From Clostridium hydrogeniformans DSM 21757 (GTDB lineage Bacteria > Bacillota > Clostridia > Clostridiales > Clostridiaceae): a stretch of DNA of 57,693 nucleotides. The position numbers and the translations under genes are program-made. Below, in pieces: positions 7,408-16,161 of this stretch (its first letter is position 1; the number at the start of each line of letters is the position of its first letter). The notes under the pieces were generated by a model. That model was not told the origin of the DNA. It worked only from the letters and a program-made list of their open reading frames with translations, and did not search any database. The stretch lies in contig NZ_JMLJ01000019.1 in assembly GCF_000686705.1 (NCBI RefSeq), positions 1 to 57,693 on the forward strand, given 5' to 3'.

Positions 7408-8457
7408 ATGATTGAATTTATAGAAAATAAAAGTTTATTTCCTAGTGTAAAAATAGTCTTTGATACTAGAAAAGACAATGAAGAAAGAACTCAATGGCTT
7501 AATCAAAGATGTAATAGTATAGGCGGTTCAGAAATAGCGAAGATAGCAGGATTTAGTAAGTATGGAAGTCCATTAACTGTATTTAATGAGAAACTTGGAT
7601 TAAGTGAAAAGTTTAAAGGTAATATACACACTAAGTTTGGCAATAGAATGGAGCCAATAATTAGAGAATGGGTACAAGAAGACTTTGAGAAGGCTACAAA
7701 AATTAAACTTACTACTTATGAGTATCCATACATGATGGTTCATAAAGAACATGAATACTTTAGTGCTAATATAGATGGTTTAGCAAGATTAGAAGATAAC
7801 TACACATATTGGGAAAATAGAGATACAGCAGAGATTAAGCAAATAGGTAAGGATGAACTAATAGGTATTGAAATCAAAACAGCTAGTGAGTTTCTAACTA
7901 AGATGTGGCAAGGAGAAGAGATTCCAGATGAATATTATTGCCAAGTTCAATGGTATATGGGGATTACAGGTCTTAACTACTTCTTAATTGTTTACTTATT
8001 AGGTAAAGAAGTTAAATGGAAGGTAGTCCCTAGGAATGAAGATGATATAAAAGTTTTATTTGAAATGGGAGAAAAGTTTTGGAATAGTAATATTCTCACA
8101 AAGATACCACCAGAGCCAACAGGTTTAGAAGTAGAAACTAAAGAGATACTTTTTAAACAAGCCTTAGATAATGATATAGAAGCTACTATAACGGATAATA
8201 AGTTATCTAGGTATAAAGACATTACAGAAGAGATAAAAGCATTAGAGAAGGATAAGGAGCATATTAAACAACTTATATATTTAGATATGGGAGATAGTAA
8301 AAAAGCTACAGATGGAATTTATAAGATTAGTAGATTTGAAGTTAAAAAAGATAAGTTAGATACTAAGACACTTAAGGAAAAATATCCATTGACATATGAA
8401 GCTATACTTCAAGGACAAAGTGAATTTGTAAATATGAGAATTGCTAAATGTAAATAG
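7408..8457 (+). CDS. YqaJ-type viral recombinase (5'-3' exonuclease)
   Basis: The frame opens at GTG 7399, but ATG 7408 has better spacing to AGAGGTG, giving 349 residues. Motifs of the lambda-exonuclease/RecB nuclease fold: QWLNQRCNSIGGSEIAKI (start of the YqaJ domain), FGNRMEPIIREW, and GIEIKTAS, where E and K are catalytic. The pattern DEYYCQVQWYMGITG follows. It should resect DNA ends to make 3' single strands for RecT, encoded just downstream. Confidence 0.93.
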   Translation: MIEFIENKSLFPSVKIVFDTRKDNEERTQWLNQRCNSIGGSEIAKIAGFSKYGSPLTVFNEKLGLSEKFKGNIHTKFGNRMEPIIREWVQEDFEKATKIKLTTYEYPYMMVHKEHEYFSANIDGLARLEDNYTYWENRDTAEIKQIGKDELIGIEIKTASEFLTKMWQGEEIPDEYYCQVQWYMGITGLNYFLIVYLLGKEVKWKVVPRNEDDIKVLFEMGEKFWNSNILTKIPPEPTGLEVETKEILFKQALDNDIEATITDNKLSRYKDITEEIKALEKDKEHIKQLIYLDMGDSKKATDGIYKISRFEVKKDKLDTKTLKEKYPLTYEAILQGQSEFVNMRIAKCK

Positions 8458-8471
8458 AAGGAGAGATAAAA

Positions 8472-9350
8472 ATGGCTAATATAAATGGCGGCTTAGTTAC
8501 TAATAAACAAGCAGCAACTACTAATGTACAATTAACACCACAAAAGAAAATGCAGAATGCCTTAGAGAAGATGATACCAGAGATTAAAAAAGCAGTAGCA
8601 AATACAATGACACCAGAGAGATTTAGTAGGATAGCTTTAAGCTTATTCAATGGGAATCCTGTGTTTTGGGAAGCTGATACAACAACATTTTTAAGTGCTC
8701 TAATGCAGAGTGCTCAGTGTGGTTTAGAACCTAACACAGTCCTAGGAGAAGCTTACGTTATACCATATAGGAATAACAAAGCAAACATTGTAGAAGTAAA
8801 CTTCCAAGTTGGATATAAAGGTATATTGAAGATGGCTTTTAATACTGGAGAATATGAGGCTATATATGCTCATGAGATAAGAAAAGGTGATGAATTTTCT
8901 TATGAATACGGACTACACAAAAACTTAGTTCATAAGCCTGCAGATGTTCCTAATGAAGAAGTAACACATTATTATGCAGTGTATAAACTTAAGAATGGAG
9001 GTTGTGACTTTGTAGTATGGTCCAGGGAAAGAGTAGATAAGCATGCAAGAGATTTTTCTAAGAATTATTTATATAAAGGTGAAGTTAATAAGAATTCAGT
9101 TTGGGCCAAGAATTTTGACTCAATGGCTAAGAAAACAGTACTTATAGATGTTTTAAAGTTTGCACCTAAGAGTGTAGAAATGGCCAAGGCATTAGACCTT
9201 GATTATAAGTCAGAGGCAAAAGAAGAGAAGGTAAGTAGTTTTAATTACATTGATGTAGACCCTATACCATTAAATGATACTCAAAATAATATTAATTATA
9301 TAGAAAATAATGAGCAAGAGGAATTGTTTAAAGATTCACCATTAGAGTAG
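8472..9350 (+). CDS. recT: RecT single-strand annealing protein
   Basis: A 292-residue RecT-family protein: PQKKMQNALEKMIPEIKKAV, TPERFSRIALSLFN, SALMQSAQCGLEPNT, LGEAYVIPYRN and VNFQVGYKGILKMA are hallmark segments. It promotes annealing and strand exchange with the upstream YqaJ nuclease, the RecE/RecT-type system. The C-terminal tail is acidic (NNEQEELFKDSPLE), as in many single-strand-binding partners. RBS GGAGAG precedes the ATG. Confidence 0.97.
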   Translation: MANINGGLVTNKQAATTNVQLTPQKKMQNALEKMIPEIKKAVANTMTPERFSRIALSLFNGNPVFWEADTTTFLSALMQSAQCGLEPNTVLGEAYVIPYRNNKANIVEVNFQVGYKGILKMAFNTGEYEAIYAHEIRKGDEFSYEYGLHKNLVHKPADVPNEEVTHYYAVYKLKNGGCDFVVWSRERVDKHARDFSKNYLYKGEVNKNSVWAKNFDSMAKKTVLIDVLKFAPKSVEMAKALDLDYKSEAKEEKVSSFNYIDVDPIPLNDTQNNINYIENNEQEELFKDSPLE

Positions 9351-9386
9351 TGAAATAGGGTTAAGAATCATGGAAAGGAGAAACTT

Positions 9387-10319
9387 ATGGCAGAAGTAAA
9401 GTGGATAAAGATAACTACCAATATGTTTGATGACGAGAAAATTAAACTTATAGATGCTATGCCAGAAAGAGATACGATTCATTATATCTGGATAAGGTTA
9501 CTAGTTCAATCAGGTAAGACAAATGCAAATGGGTATATATTTCTTAATGAGAATGTCCCATATACAGAAGAAATGTTGTCCACTATATTTAACCGTCCAC
9601 TAAATAGTGTAAGGCTTGCCCTTCAAACTTTGTCCAACTTTGGCATGATACATGTCCAAGAAGACAGGCTAATTAAAATTAATAATTGGGAAAAGCATCA
9701 AAACATTGAGGGTATGGAGAAAGTACGGGAACAAAATAGACTTAGAAAACAAAAGGAAAGAGATCGAAAAAAGCAAGTTAGTTTACCAGAATCTTGCCCT
9801 AAAGATGATACGTCATGTGATGGTCACGTGACAATCACGCAACAGAATAAGAATAAGAACAAGAATAAGAAAGAAGAATTAGATATAGATAAAGATATAA
9901 ATAATAATAACAATAAGATATATAATACAGAGATTAATACTGGTAGTTGTTGTTGTGATGAAATTAAAAATTTAGATAATGCATATGTATTTAGACATTT
10001 TCAAAAATGTGGATTTATGTTAACACCTTTGCAGTATGAAGAGATCTCTGCTGATATAGAGCTTTATTCACATCAATGGCTAGTAGATGCAGCTAAGGAA
10101 GCAAGCAATAGAGGAAAGTTAAACTATAGCTATGTAAAAGGCATATTAGAAAATTGGAAAGCTAAAGGCAGAGAATATAAGCCAATTAAGAATCAAGAGC
10201 CTTATAAAAAAGCAAGTGGTTTCAACAATTTTGATCAAAGAAAGTATGACGGAAGTGATGGAGGAATGACCATAAAAGAGCTTGAGGAAGGATTATTAGG
10301 TCTTAATAAAAATAAATAA
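9387..10319 (+). CDS. Phage replisome organizer / DnaD-like replication initiator
   Basis: 310 residues in three parts. The N-terminal domain (about 1-125; VKWIKITTNMFDDEKIKLI, then a winged-helix segment) is the phage replisome organizer type. A low-complexity linker of Asn, Lys and Asp (about 150-195) follows. The C-terminal part (about 205-265; SYVKGILENWKAKG) resembles the DnaD/DnaB2 domain that recruits the host helicase. The DNA under the linker is a possible origin. No phage helicase loader was seen; host helicase is presumably recruited. Confidence 0.88.
   Translation: MAEVKWIKITTNMFDDEKIKLIDAMPERDTIHYIWIRLLVQSGKTNANGYIFLNENVPYTEEMLSTIFNRPLNSVRLALQTLSNFGMIHVQEDRLIKINNWEKHQNIEGMEKVREQNRLRKQKERDRKKQVSLPESCPKDDTSCDGHVTITQQNKNKNKNKKEELDIDKDINNNNNKIYNTEINTGSCCCDEIKNLDNAYVFRHFQKCGFMLTPLQYEEISADIELYSHQWLVDAAKEASNRGKLNYSYVKGILENWKAKGREYKPIKNQEPYKKASGFNNFDQRKYDGSDGGMTIKELEEGLLGLNKNK
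9811..9930. other. Candidate phage replication origin inside the initiator gene
   Basis: A near-perfect 22-bp palindrome centred on GTCACGTGAC (9823-9832, flanked by GTGAT and ATCAC) is followed by repeats of AATAAGAATAAGAAC type and a very AT-rich run to about 9930. Initiator-site-plus-AT-rich-tract inside the initiator gene is the lambda-O type of arrangement. The linker coding there is low complexity, so the DNA may be conserved for its own sake. No function test is possible here. Confidence 0.4.
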
Positions 10320-10336
10320 AAAAGGATGGGGGATTA

Positions 10337-10891
10337 ATGGATATGGAGATTTTATTAATAACTATAGGGATAGTTCAAGTTGTGGTTATCATGGGAGTGG
10401 TAGTTACTCTAGAAAGAGTAATAGACGAAAAGATGGAAGCAGTTCAAGAGAGATTTTTAGATTCTCACAGTAAAGTTATAAATGCTATTACAAACACAGA
10501 GGATAAGTTAATTAGGGAACTTGAAGAGTCAGAGCAGTCTATAGTGTTTGAAAATGTAGATCAAAGAAGAATCGCTACAGCAGAGTTAAAAGAGTTAATT
10601 GATGATACTAGATATAAGTTGTTAAAAGCAATAAATATAGGAGTTAGATATAACGTTGATAAGTTCAAAAGCACTATAGAGGGGAATGCACAGGTTTTAG
10701 AAGAGGTTTGTATATCTAAGGATGAACTAATTAAGAAATTAGATGCACAAGTAGATTTAAATATGGTCAACTTAAAAGAATTCAAAAATGGACTATCAGG
10801 AATGATAGAAAGAGAGTGTCAAAAACAAATGTTTAGATACATCATGCATGAAGTTCTATTTAATAACAAAAAATTAAAGAGTGAAAAATAA
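10337..10891 (+). CDS. Membrane-anchored coiled-coil protein of unknown function
   Basis: A 184-residue protein with one N-terminal membrane segment (ILLITIGIVQVVVIMGVVVT, about residues 5-24) and a long helical, charged cytoplasmic or external part with coiled-coil character (about 28-165). It directly follows the replication initiator (RBS GGGGGA). It could tether replication to the membrane, but nothing specific supports that. Family not recognised. Confidence 0.7.
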   Translation: MDMEILLITIGIVQVVVIMGVVVTLERVIDEKMEAVQERFLDSHSKVINAITNTEDKLIRELEESEQSIVFENVDQRRIATAELKELIDDTRYKLLKAINIGVRYNVDKFKSTIEGNAQVLEEVCISKDELIKKLDAQVDLNMVNLKEFKNGLSGMIERECQKQMFRYIMHEVLFNNKKLKSEK

Positions 10892-10966
10892 GATACTATA
10901 TAGCATGAATATTAATATAACTTTGGTTAAAGACTAATATAATCAATATCTAATGTAGGTGATTAT

Positions 10967-11137
10967 ATGTATAAAGTTATAGTTGAGTTACCCAAAAATA
11001 TAAAATTTTTAGAGGAAAAATATGCAGAGGTTCTTGCGGATATAATCGCTGAAGAATTTACTCAAGATGAATTAGGTTATCTAATTGAAAGATTGGAAAA
11101 TAGAGAAAGAAGCTTAATAAAGGATAATAAATATTAA
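10967..11137 (+). CDS. Small unknown protein (56 aa)
   Basis: ATG after GTAGGTGATT. The product begins MYKVIVELPKNIKFLEEKYA and continues with an acidic helix (EVLADIIAEEFTQDELGYLI). Length and coding bias fit a real small phage gene. No family recognised. Confidence 0.6.
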   Translation: MYKVIVELPKNIKFLEEKYAEVLADIIAEEFTQDELGYLIERLENRERSLIKDNKY

Positions 11138-11203
11138 AAATCTTAAACCAATGATGGTAGATTGAAAAGCTCTTAATTAATGAACAAAAGATGAGGTGAT
11201 AAA

Positions 11204-11317
11204 ATGCCAAAGGTAATTATAGTAAAACCTGATATAACCAAAAAACAAAATGAAGAAAACTTAAAGAAAGTAATCGCCGTATTAGAACTTATTGCACAAG
11301 AGATAACTGAAGGTTAG
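11204..11317 (+). CDS. Small unknown protein (37 aa)
   Basis: ATG after GATGAGGTGATAAA. The sequence starts MPKVIIVKPDITKKQNEENL, a beta strand followed by a basic/acidic helix. Very short and not assigned. The stretch 11318-11481 after it holds no gene that I can support. Confidence 0.5.
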   Translation: MPKVIIVKPDITKKQNEENLKKVIAVLELIAQEITEG

Positions 11318-11481
11318 TCCTTTTTATATATTAATCAACATAAGAAAACACTTAGCATTATATTATACTAAGCTCTAAGATATAAAGCCAAAGACCTTCT
11401 CACTTTATGATATGCAAAATAAATTGAGAAGATGAGAAAAAATTTAAAATAAAATTTAGTACAAGCATAGGAGGGGATTAA

Positions 11482-11814
11482 ATGAATAAGAAAGAGGTCA
11501 TAAATCAATTAAAGAGTTTAAAAGAGCACTGTGAAGGGTGGAAGGAAGAACCTTGGGTTGATGATGTACAAGCTTTAGACTACGCAATAAAGAAACTAGA
11601 AGAAACTACTCTTGAAGTACCAGTTCAAGAGCAGTTAGAAAAATTATATTTAAGTAATGTATCTATAAAAGATTTAGTAGATGAATTATTAAAACGTAAT
11701 GACTGTGTTACAGAGTTAAGAGCTGAACCTTATGAAAAATATAGTATTTCTAGAGAATATAACGGTACCATAACCGATTTAGGTCCGGCAACAATTTTAA
11801 GAATTATAGACTAA
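11482..11814 (+). CDS. BC1881-family-like protein, copy 1 (extended)
   Basis: A 110-residue protein after AGGAGGGG. The C-terminal half ([20 protein letters not shown], then AEPYEKYSI and [10 protein letters not shown]) matches the small BC1881-type phage proteins and the second copy at 21962-22105. The N-terminal 50 residues ([20 protein letters not shown], then [11 protein letters not shown]) look like a separate small phage domain fused in front. Its stop overlaps, by four bases, the stop of a convergent KTSC gene. Molecular function unknown. Confidence 0.75.
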   Translation: MNKKEVINQLKSLKEHCEGWKEEPWVDDVQALDYAIKKLEETTLEVPVQEQLEKLYLSNVSIKDLVDELLKRNDCVTELRAEPYEKYSISREYNGTITDLGPATILRIID

Positions 11815-12017
11815 GGCAATGGTTGGAATGGGTATTTGTGTCTAATATAGGTAGAAAAATATTTACCTTTTGATGGTGAAGACATTAAAGCAGAATAAAC
11901 AGCTTCAGGTACATGTAGATACCTATAAACTTTACCAGAGTGAAATTCAATTTCTAATGTTGAATTTTCATATCCAACGGAGCATAAATTCTTAGAAGAA
12001 ACTTGAGTTCTTTGCAT
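11811..12017 (-). CDS. KTSC-domain protein, copy 1
   Basis: 68 residues; the frame opens at 12035 but GGCGGTG lies just before the ATG at 12017. The sequence ([54 protein letters not shown]) is the KTSC domain, a small beta-rich domain also seen fused to lysyl-tRNA synthetases. It may bind nucleic acid, but the function is not established. It converges on the BC1881-type gene, with a CTAA overlap of both stops. The same pair recurs at 21962-22314. Confidence 0.85.
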   Translation of the reverse strand: MQRTQVSSKNLCSVGYENSTLEIEFHSGKVYRYLHVPEAVYSALMSSPSKGKYFSTYIRHKYPFQPLP

Positions 12018-12086
12018 AGTATCACCGCCTTTCAACTGGTGATATTCTTCACAAATACTAAAAAATCCTTTAGGAGTGATATTAAA

Positions 12087-12260
12087 ATGTTACAAGCTCT
12101 GAAAATATATTATAACTTAACAGATAAGCAATTTAGAGAAGCACTTAAGTTAACAACAGAGGACATTAAATTCAACCGTATAGGATTTAACAAAAGGACA
12201 AGCTTGCATGACACAATAACTATCTTAGAAAGATCCATAAAACTTGTAAGGAGGTGTTAG
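12087..12260 (+). CDS. Small HTH-like unknown protein (57 aa)
   Basis: GGAGTGATATTAAA precedes ATG 12087; the frame is open upstream, but that part has no ribosome site. The product ([20 protein letters not shown], then [17 protein letters not shown]) is two helical parts separated by a basic turn and could be a DNA-binding HTH. Not assigned. Confidence 0.6.
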   Translation: MLQALKIYYNLTDKQFREALKLTTEDIKFNRIGFNKRTSLHDTITILERSIKLVRRC

Positions 12261-12261
12261 C

Positions 12262-12378
12262 TTGGAGGGATTATTTAAAACTATATTTCTTACATTATTG
12301 GCTTATTTGGTTGTAAATGTAGTAGAAAAATCTTTAACTGTATATAAGAAAAATGATTTATTTAAGGAGGAATATTAA
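12262..12378 (+). CDS. Small membrane peptide (38 aa)
   Basis: TTG start after AAGGAGGTG. One hydrophobic segment (LFKTIFLTLLAYLVVNVV, about residues 4-21) is followed by a charged tail (EKSLTVYKKNDLFKEEY). The end contains the AAGGAGGAA ribosome site of the next gene, so translation is probably coupled. Function unknown. Confidence 0.55.
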   Translation: MEGLFKTIFLTLLAYLVVNVVEKSLTVYKKNDLFKEEY

Positions 12379-12380
12379 TT

Positions 12381-12620
12381 ATGAAATCAACAGGAGTAGT
12401 AAGAAAAGTGGATGAGCTAGGAAGGATAGTACTTCCGATAGAGTTAAGAAGGACATTAGATATTGAGGTTAAAGATGCTCTAGAGATATTTACAGAAGGA
12501 GAGCAAATAATACTTAGAAAGTATCAACCAGCATGTATCTTCTGTGGAGAAGCTAATGATATGACTAACTTTAAAGGTAAAAACATATGCGAGCATTGTT
12601 TAAAGCAACTTAAAAAGTAG
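12381..12620 (+). CDS. AbrB/SpoVT-type transcription regulator with zinc knuckle
   Basis: 79 residues. Residues 1-47 are a classic AbrB N-terminal swapped-hairpin DNA-binding domain (GVVRKVDELGRIVLPIELRR, then FTEGEQIILRKY). The tail has CIFC and CEHC pairs that can bind zinc. Such phage proteins probably act as transition-state-type regulators. RBS AAGGAGG lies in the preceding ORF. Confidence 0.9.
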   Translation: MKSTGVVRKVDELGRIVLPIELRRTLDIEVKDALEIFTEGEQIILRKYQPACIFCGEANDMTNFKGKNICEHCLKQLKK

Positions 12621-12707
12621 GACATATATAAGCTTTTAGGATCTAGTACAAGAATATATATCTATAAATCTATATATATGGATATAACAATATAAGGAGG
12701 ATAAACT

Positions 12708-13106
12708 ATGGAAAATATGATTAACCTTGAGAATTTTGCTGAGGGAGCACTAGCAGAGAAAATGGATATGGCATTAAAGGAGGTGTTAGGAAATATTTCA
12801 GATCCAAATACAGATTACAAGCTAAAAAGAAAACTTACCCTAGAAATGACCTTTGCTTCTGGTGAAGATAGAGAGTTAGCAGAAGTAGCTATAATAGCTA
12901 AAACCAAGTTAGCTCCAAATAAACCAATAGCAACAAAGATTGTAATTGGAACAGATGGTAAGGGTGGAATACTAGCTAGTGAATATAAGAAGCAAGTACC
13001 AGGGCAAAGTGTTATGCGAGTAGAGGATGGAACTGGCGAGATTGTGACAACTGCAGAAGAGAAGGAAAAAGCAATAGACCTTAAGGGAATAAAATTAGTT
13101 AAATAA
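12708..13106 (+). CDS. 'Replication terminator protein'-like phage protein
   Basis: 132 residues beginning MENMINLENFAEGALAEKMD, followed by NISDPNTDYKLKRKLTLEMT. This pattern recalls a widespread Firmicutes phage family commonly labelled replication terminator protein; that name is from memory and its biochemical basis is weak. The middle has beta strands (AIIAKTKLAPNKPIATKIVI). RBS AAGGAGG. Often next to a DUF2303-like gene, as here. Confidence 0.6.
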   Translation: MENMINLENFAEGALAEKMDMALKEVLGNISDPNTDYKLKRKLTLEMTFASGEDRELAEVAIIAKTKLAPNKPIATKIVIGTDGKGGILASEYKKQVPGQSVMRVEDGTGEIVTTAEEKEKAIDLKGIKLVK

Positions 13107-13128
13107 TAAATTTTAGGAGGAAGAAAAG

Positions 13129-13842
13129 ATGATAAATAGAGAAGGATTAGAGTATTTAGTAGGTTTAGGAGAAGGAAAGAAAATAATAATTGAAACAGAA
13201 CAAGGAGTATTTACAACTAGGAACTTAACTAGAGTTAAAGCTCCGAGGGCATCAGTATTAGGAGTATCAACTTTAACAGGATTTGTAGATTATATAAAGG
13301 CAAACATAGATAAATTACAAGGAGAGTTATTGATACAAGTTAAATCACATGGGGAAGTTAATCTATATAGTACTTTAAATAGTGATAAGGAAAGAGAGGA
13401 GTATATAAGAGCAGAAGCTATACTTCCAAATAACATTCACTATGACTATTTTTTAGATACAGAGAAATTTAATATCATGCTACAAAGTTCATTTGTAAAT
13501 GTGGGAGATAGAGAAATTTTATTAAAATATACAGGTCTCATAAGAGATGAAGCTGTAAAAAGTACAGGGGATGATGGGGTAAGTCAGTCAGTAACAGTTA
13601 AAACTGGTGTAGCAACTGTAGGACAAGCTATAGTTCCTAATCCAGTATCACTAGCACCATATAGAACATTCCCAGAAGTAGAACAACCATCAAGTAAATT
13701 TATATTTAGAATGCAAGAAGGCCCAAGAGCTGCTATATATGAAGCAGATGGAGGAGCATGGAGAAATGAAGCTATGAACAACATAAAGGCTTATCTAACT
13801 GAGAATTTAGAAGGCTTAGAAAATATAAAGATAATTTCATAG
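13129..13842 (+). CDS. DUF2303-like phage protein
   Basis: 237 residues: N-terminal EGLEYLVGLGEGKKI, central YDYFLDTEKFNIMLQSSF, and a C-terminal FIFRMQEGPRAAIYEADGGA that recalls the conserved end of DUF2303 (YfdQ-like) proteins. No membrane segment. Found in early or middle regions of several phages; function unknown. It follows the 'replication terminator'-like gene with a GGAGGAAG ribosome site. The assignment is tentative. Confidence 0.55.
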   Translation: MINREGLEYLVGLGEGKKIIIETEQGVFTTRNLTRVKAPRASVLGVSTLTGFVDYIKANIDKLQGELLIQVKSHGEVNLYSTLNSDKEREEYIRAEAILPNNIHYDYFLDTEKFNIMLQSSFVNVGDREILLKYTGLIRDEAVKSTGDDGVSQSVTVKTGVATVGQAIVPNPVSLAPYRTFPEVEQPSSKFIFRMQEGPRAAIYEADGGAWRNEAMNNIKAYLTENLEGLENIKIIS

Positions 13843-13856
13843 AAACATATAAAGTT

Positions 13857-13887
13857 GGACAGGCTAGGTTAAACACCTAGTTTGTCC
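13857..13887 (+). terminator. Stem-loop between early genes
   Basis: Nested inverted repeats: outer GGACA/TGTCC and inner CTAGGT/ACCTAG with a TAAAC loop. It follows the DUF2303-like gene. The downstream sequence is A-rich rather than T-rich, so it may be an RNA-processing or stability element rather than a terminator. Confidence 0.45.
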
Positions 13888-13909
13888 TAAAAATAAAAGA
13901 GGTGAGTTT

Positions 13910-14287
13910 TTGAATTATTTAGTATGTGAGGAATGTGGCCGTAATGAGGGGATAGAACTACATCATATAATTTTTAAAAGTCAATCTCCATGCATGGCCA
14001 ATATAGAAATCAATTTTAAGTACTTATGTTATAAATGCCATAGGGGTAATGATGGTCCACACTTAAATAGAGTTAAGGACCTTGAATATAAATATAGACT
14101 TCAAAATAAGTTGTTTGAAAAGTTTAGCAGCAAAGCTTATTACACAGAGGAAGAAATAAGGAAGCTACTCAAAATATCCAAGGGTGAAGCAAGTAAGATA
14201 CTTAAGAAACTTAAAGTCTATAAAGAAGGCTACTGTAAGATAGAGCTTATTCAAAGGCTTATGGGAGGTAGAATCTATGCAAAGTAA
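13910..14287 (+). CDS. HNH-like zinc protein with C-terminal helical domain
   Basis: TTG start after AGAGGTGA; 125 residues. CEEC (about 6-9), LHHI (about 17-20) and CYKC (about 42-45) form the zinc-bound beta-beta-alpha layout of HNH nucleases. The catalytic HH pair is present, but the usual Asn near the second CxxC is replaced by HRGNDGPH, so activity is uncertain. The C-terminal 45 residues (YYTEEEIRKLLKISKGEASK) resemble a winged helix. It precedes RusA, so it may process branched DNA. Confidence 0.65.
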   Translation: MNYLVCEECGRNEGIELHHIIFKSQSPCMANIEINFKYLCYKCHRGNDGPHLNRVKDLEYKYRLQNKLFEKFSSKAYYTEEEIRKLLKISKGEASKILKKLKVYKEGYCKIELIQRLMGGRIYAK

Positions 14288-14432
14288 CAAAGAAAATTTT
14301 ATGTTATATGCTAAGAAAAGACTTATAGAAAAGAATAGTAAATCAGATAGAGAGTGTGGAGCCTATTTCAAAAACTTTCATGATAGTAGAAAAAGAAAGT
14401 GGAATGTAAAGTTTGGAGGCTTTAAATGGTAG
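14277..14432 (+). CDS. Small basic unknown protein (51 aa)
   Basis: ATG within the end of the HNH-like gene (GGGAGGT ribosome site). Basic product (NFMLYAKKRLIEKNSKSDRE, then FKNFHDSRKRKWNVKFGGFK). Overlaps rusA by 7 bp and carries its GGAGG-like site, so the three genes appear translationally coupled. Family not recognised. Confidence 0.6.
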   Translation: MQSNKENFMLYAKKRLIEKNSKSDRECGAYFKNFHDSRKRKWNVKFGGFKW

Positions 14433-14818
14433 TAGTAGAAGGCAAGATTAAAGGAAAGGCTAGGCCAAGAATGTTTAATGGGAGAGCAATAACACCTAAA
14501 GATACAGTTAGTTATGAAAATTGGGTAAAGATATGCTACCAACAACAAGATGGTAGACAGCTTACAGGGTCTATAAGAGCCAATATAACAGCTTATTATA
14601 AAGTGCCTAAGTCTTATACCAAAAAGAGATTACAAGTTATAAGAGAGGGGATAGAGTATCCACAAAAGAAACCTGATGCAGATAACATAGCAAAGATTAT
14701 TTTGGACTCTTTAAATAAAATAGCTTTTGATGATGATAGCCAGGTTACTGAACTTACAATTTTAAAGAGATATACAGAAGATTTAGAGAGAGTGGAATTT
14801 GAACTAGAGGAGGTGTAG
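14426..14818 (+). CDS. rusA: RusA-family Holliday junction resolvase
   Basis: 130 residues, the usual RusA size. Key signatures: GKARPRMFNGRAITP near the N-terminus and KKPDADNIAKIILDSLN, then AFDDDSQV, which holds the catalytic Asp residues that bind metal. RusA resolves branched recombination intermediates, matching the RecT/YqaJ system upstream. RBS TTTGGAGG. Confidence 0.95.
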   Translation: MVVVEGKIKGKARPRMFNGRAITPKDTVSYENWVKICYQQQDGRQLTGSIRANITAYYKVPKSYTKKRLQVIREGIEYPQKKPDADNIAKIILDSLNKIAFDDDSQVTELTILKRYTEDLERVEFELEEV

Positions 14819-14821
14819 GCC

Positions 14822-15682
14822 TTGAATAGACAACAGAGAAGAAAAATGCAAAGGGAAGTTAATCAAAGTACAAAGATACTGGATAACTTTAGTTCTAAGC
14901 AGTTACAAGTAATAGAGGATATAACTAATGCAAAGGCAGAAGAAAGAGCCAATATGAAATTAGATGAACTAAGTTTTATTACAGACATGTGTATAAGTAC
15001 ATTATTTATAGAGCTATTTCCTGAGAAGGATTTTGAATATATAAAAGATGTTGAAAATAGATTAGCACATCTAATTGAAGAAGATATTATCAAGTGGAAA
15101 AAATTAATTGAAGGGAAGGATTTTAATATGGCAAAGAAGCTTATAAAAGAGATAGAGGAAAAAGTGAAAAAGAAAGCTATAGAGCTTATAGAGAAGGATG
15201 TTAAGCAAAAGGAATCAATAGAAATTTTACTTACACAATTTCCAAACTTAAGTAAAGCTATAATTACCAATGTTTATAAAAATACTAAGTTTGAACTTAA
15301 GGAAAATAAAGATGCTGAAAAGAAGTTTGATAAAGAAACGGAAGAAGCAGCAGAGTATATATTCGAGGAAGAGATAGAGAATAAAACTATAGAAGAAGTT
15401 AAAGTGGACAAGCATTCTGTGGTACAAGTTGTAGAAGAACCTAAAGATATTAAAAAAGAATCAAAAGGAGCTGAGAAAGTGAGTAAGTTAAAGATTAAGA
15501 GCATGGTACTAGAAGGTGAAAATGGAATATATAGAGTGTGTCCTGAGGGTGTAGAGCTACAAGGACAAGAATTAATAAGCTTCTCAAACTTAGAAGAATT
15601 AGAGAAGTATAGGGGTGAAGAGCTTAAAAAGTTTGAAAATAGAATAGCAGAGTTCAGAGAAGTATTTAAGATGAGAGGTTAG
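14822..15682 (+). CDS. Acidic helical phage protein of unknown function
   Basis: TTG start after GGAGGTG; 286 residues. Basic N-terminus (MNRQQRRKMQRE), a helical coiled-coil central region (about 90-200, many KE/EE repeats) and a small C-terminal beta section (VLEGENGIYRVCPEGVELQG). This is a common early-region type in Firmicutes phages. No catalytic motifs seen. Confidence 0.7.
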   Translation: MNRQQRRKMQREVNQSTKILDNFSSKQLQVIEDITNAKAEERANMKLDELSFITDMCISTLFIELFPEKDFEYIKDVENRLAHLIEEDIIKWKKLIEGKDFNMAKKLIKEIEEKVKKKAIELIEKDVKQKESIEILLTQFPNLSKAIITNVYKNTKFELKENKDAEKKFDKETEEAAEYIFEEEIENKTIEEVKVDKHSVVQVVEEPKDIKKESKGAEKVSKLKIKSMVLEGENGIYRVCPEGVELQGQELISFSNLEELEKYRGEELKKFENRIAEFREVFKMRG

Positions 15683-15685
15683 TAT

Positions 15686-16030
15686 ATGACACCAGTTGAT
15701 ATAATGAATAATCTTGATATTTGTATAAGAGCATTAGGTCAAGGTAACACAGAGCTTAAGACTTTAGGTATAAAGAAAGCAGAAGCAGAAAGAAAGTATA
15801 GAATAGCTTTAAATAAAGAAATATTAAGACTTAAAGTGGACAAGTATCCAGCTACATTAATCCAAGAGTTAGCTAGAGGAAATAAGGAAGTAGCTGAACT
15901 AAGACTTAATAGAGATATAGCAGAGAGCAGCTATTATACAGCTATAAGTGCTATGGATAATTTAAAGATAGAAATAGAAGTCCTTATAAGTAAATTAACT
16001 TGGCTAAGGGCAGAGTTTAAAAATAGTTAA
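15686..16030 (+). CDS. Small helical phage protein (114 aa)
   Basis: 114 residues, almost entirely helical (KKAEAERKYRIALNKEILRL, AESSYYTAISAMDNLKIEIE), a pattern found in many Firmicutes phages near recombination or late-switch genes. It ends the early operon. The following gap, 16031-16356, has one very short ORF and a hairpin. Confidence 0.7.
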   Translation: MTPVDIMNNLDICIRALGQGNTELKTLGIKKAEAERKYRIALNKEILRLKVDKYPATLIQELARGNKEVAELRLNRDIAESSYYTAISAMDNLKIEIEVLISKLTWLRAEFKNS

Positions 16031-16161
16031 GAGAAAATTATAAAGTGGGAAATATAGTAGACTTAAGGATGTTTAAATTTGAAAATGATTAAGAAGAATG
16101 TGTTATGATGAAGGTTATAAATGTTATAATAGTATATTTGTAGATAATATAAAGGTGAGGT

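Noticed and set aside
9845-9880. AATAAGAAC-type repeats as a CRISPR or satellite array
   Set aside because: Too short and irregular, no spacers; explained by a low-complexity Asn/Lys linker and possibly an origin.
14863-15270. Minus-strand open frame of 135 codons
   Set aside because: Complement of a Lys/Glu-rich helical protein gene; Ser/Phe/Ile-rich, no start signal.
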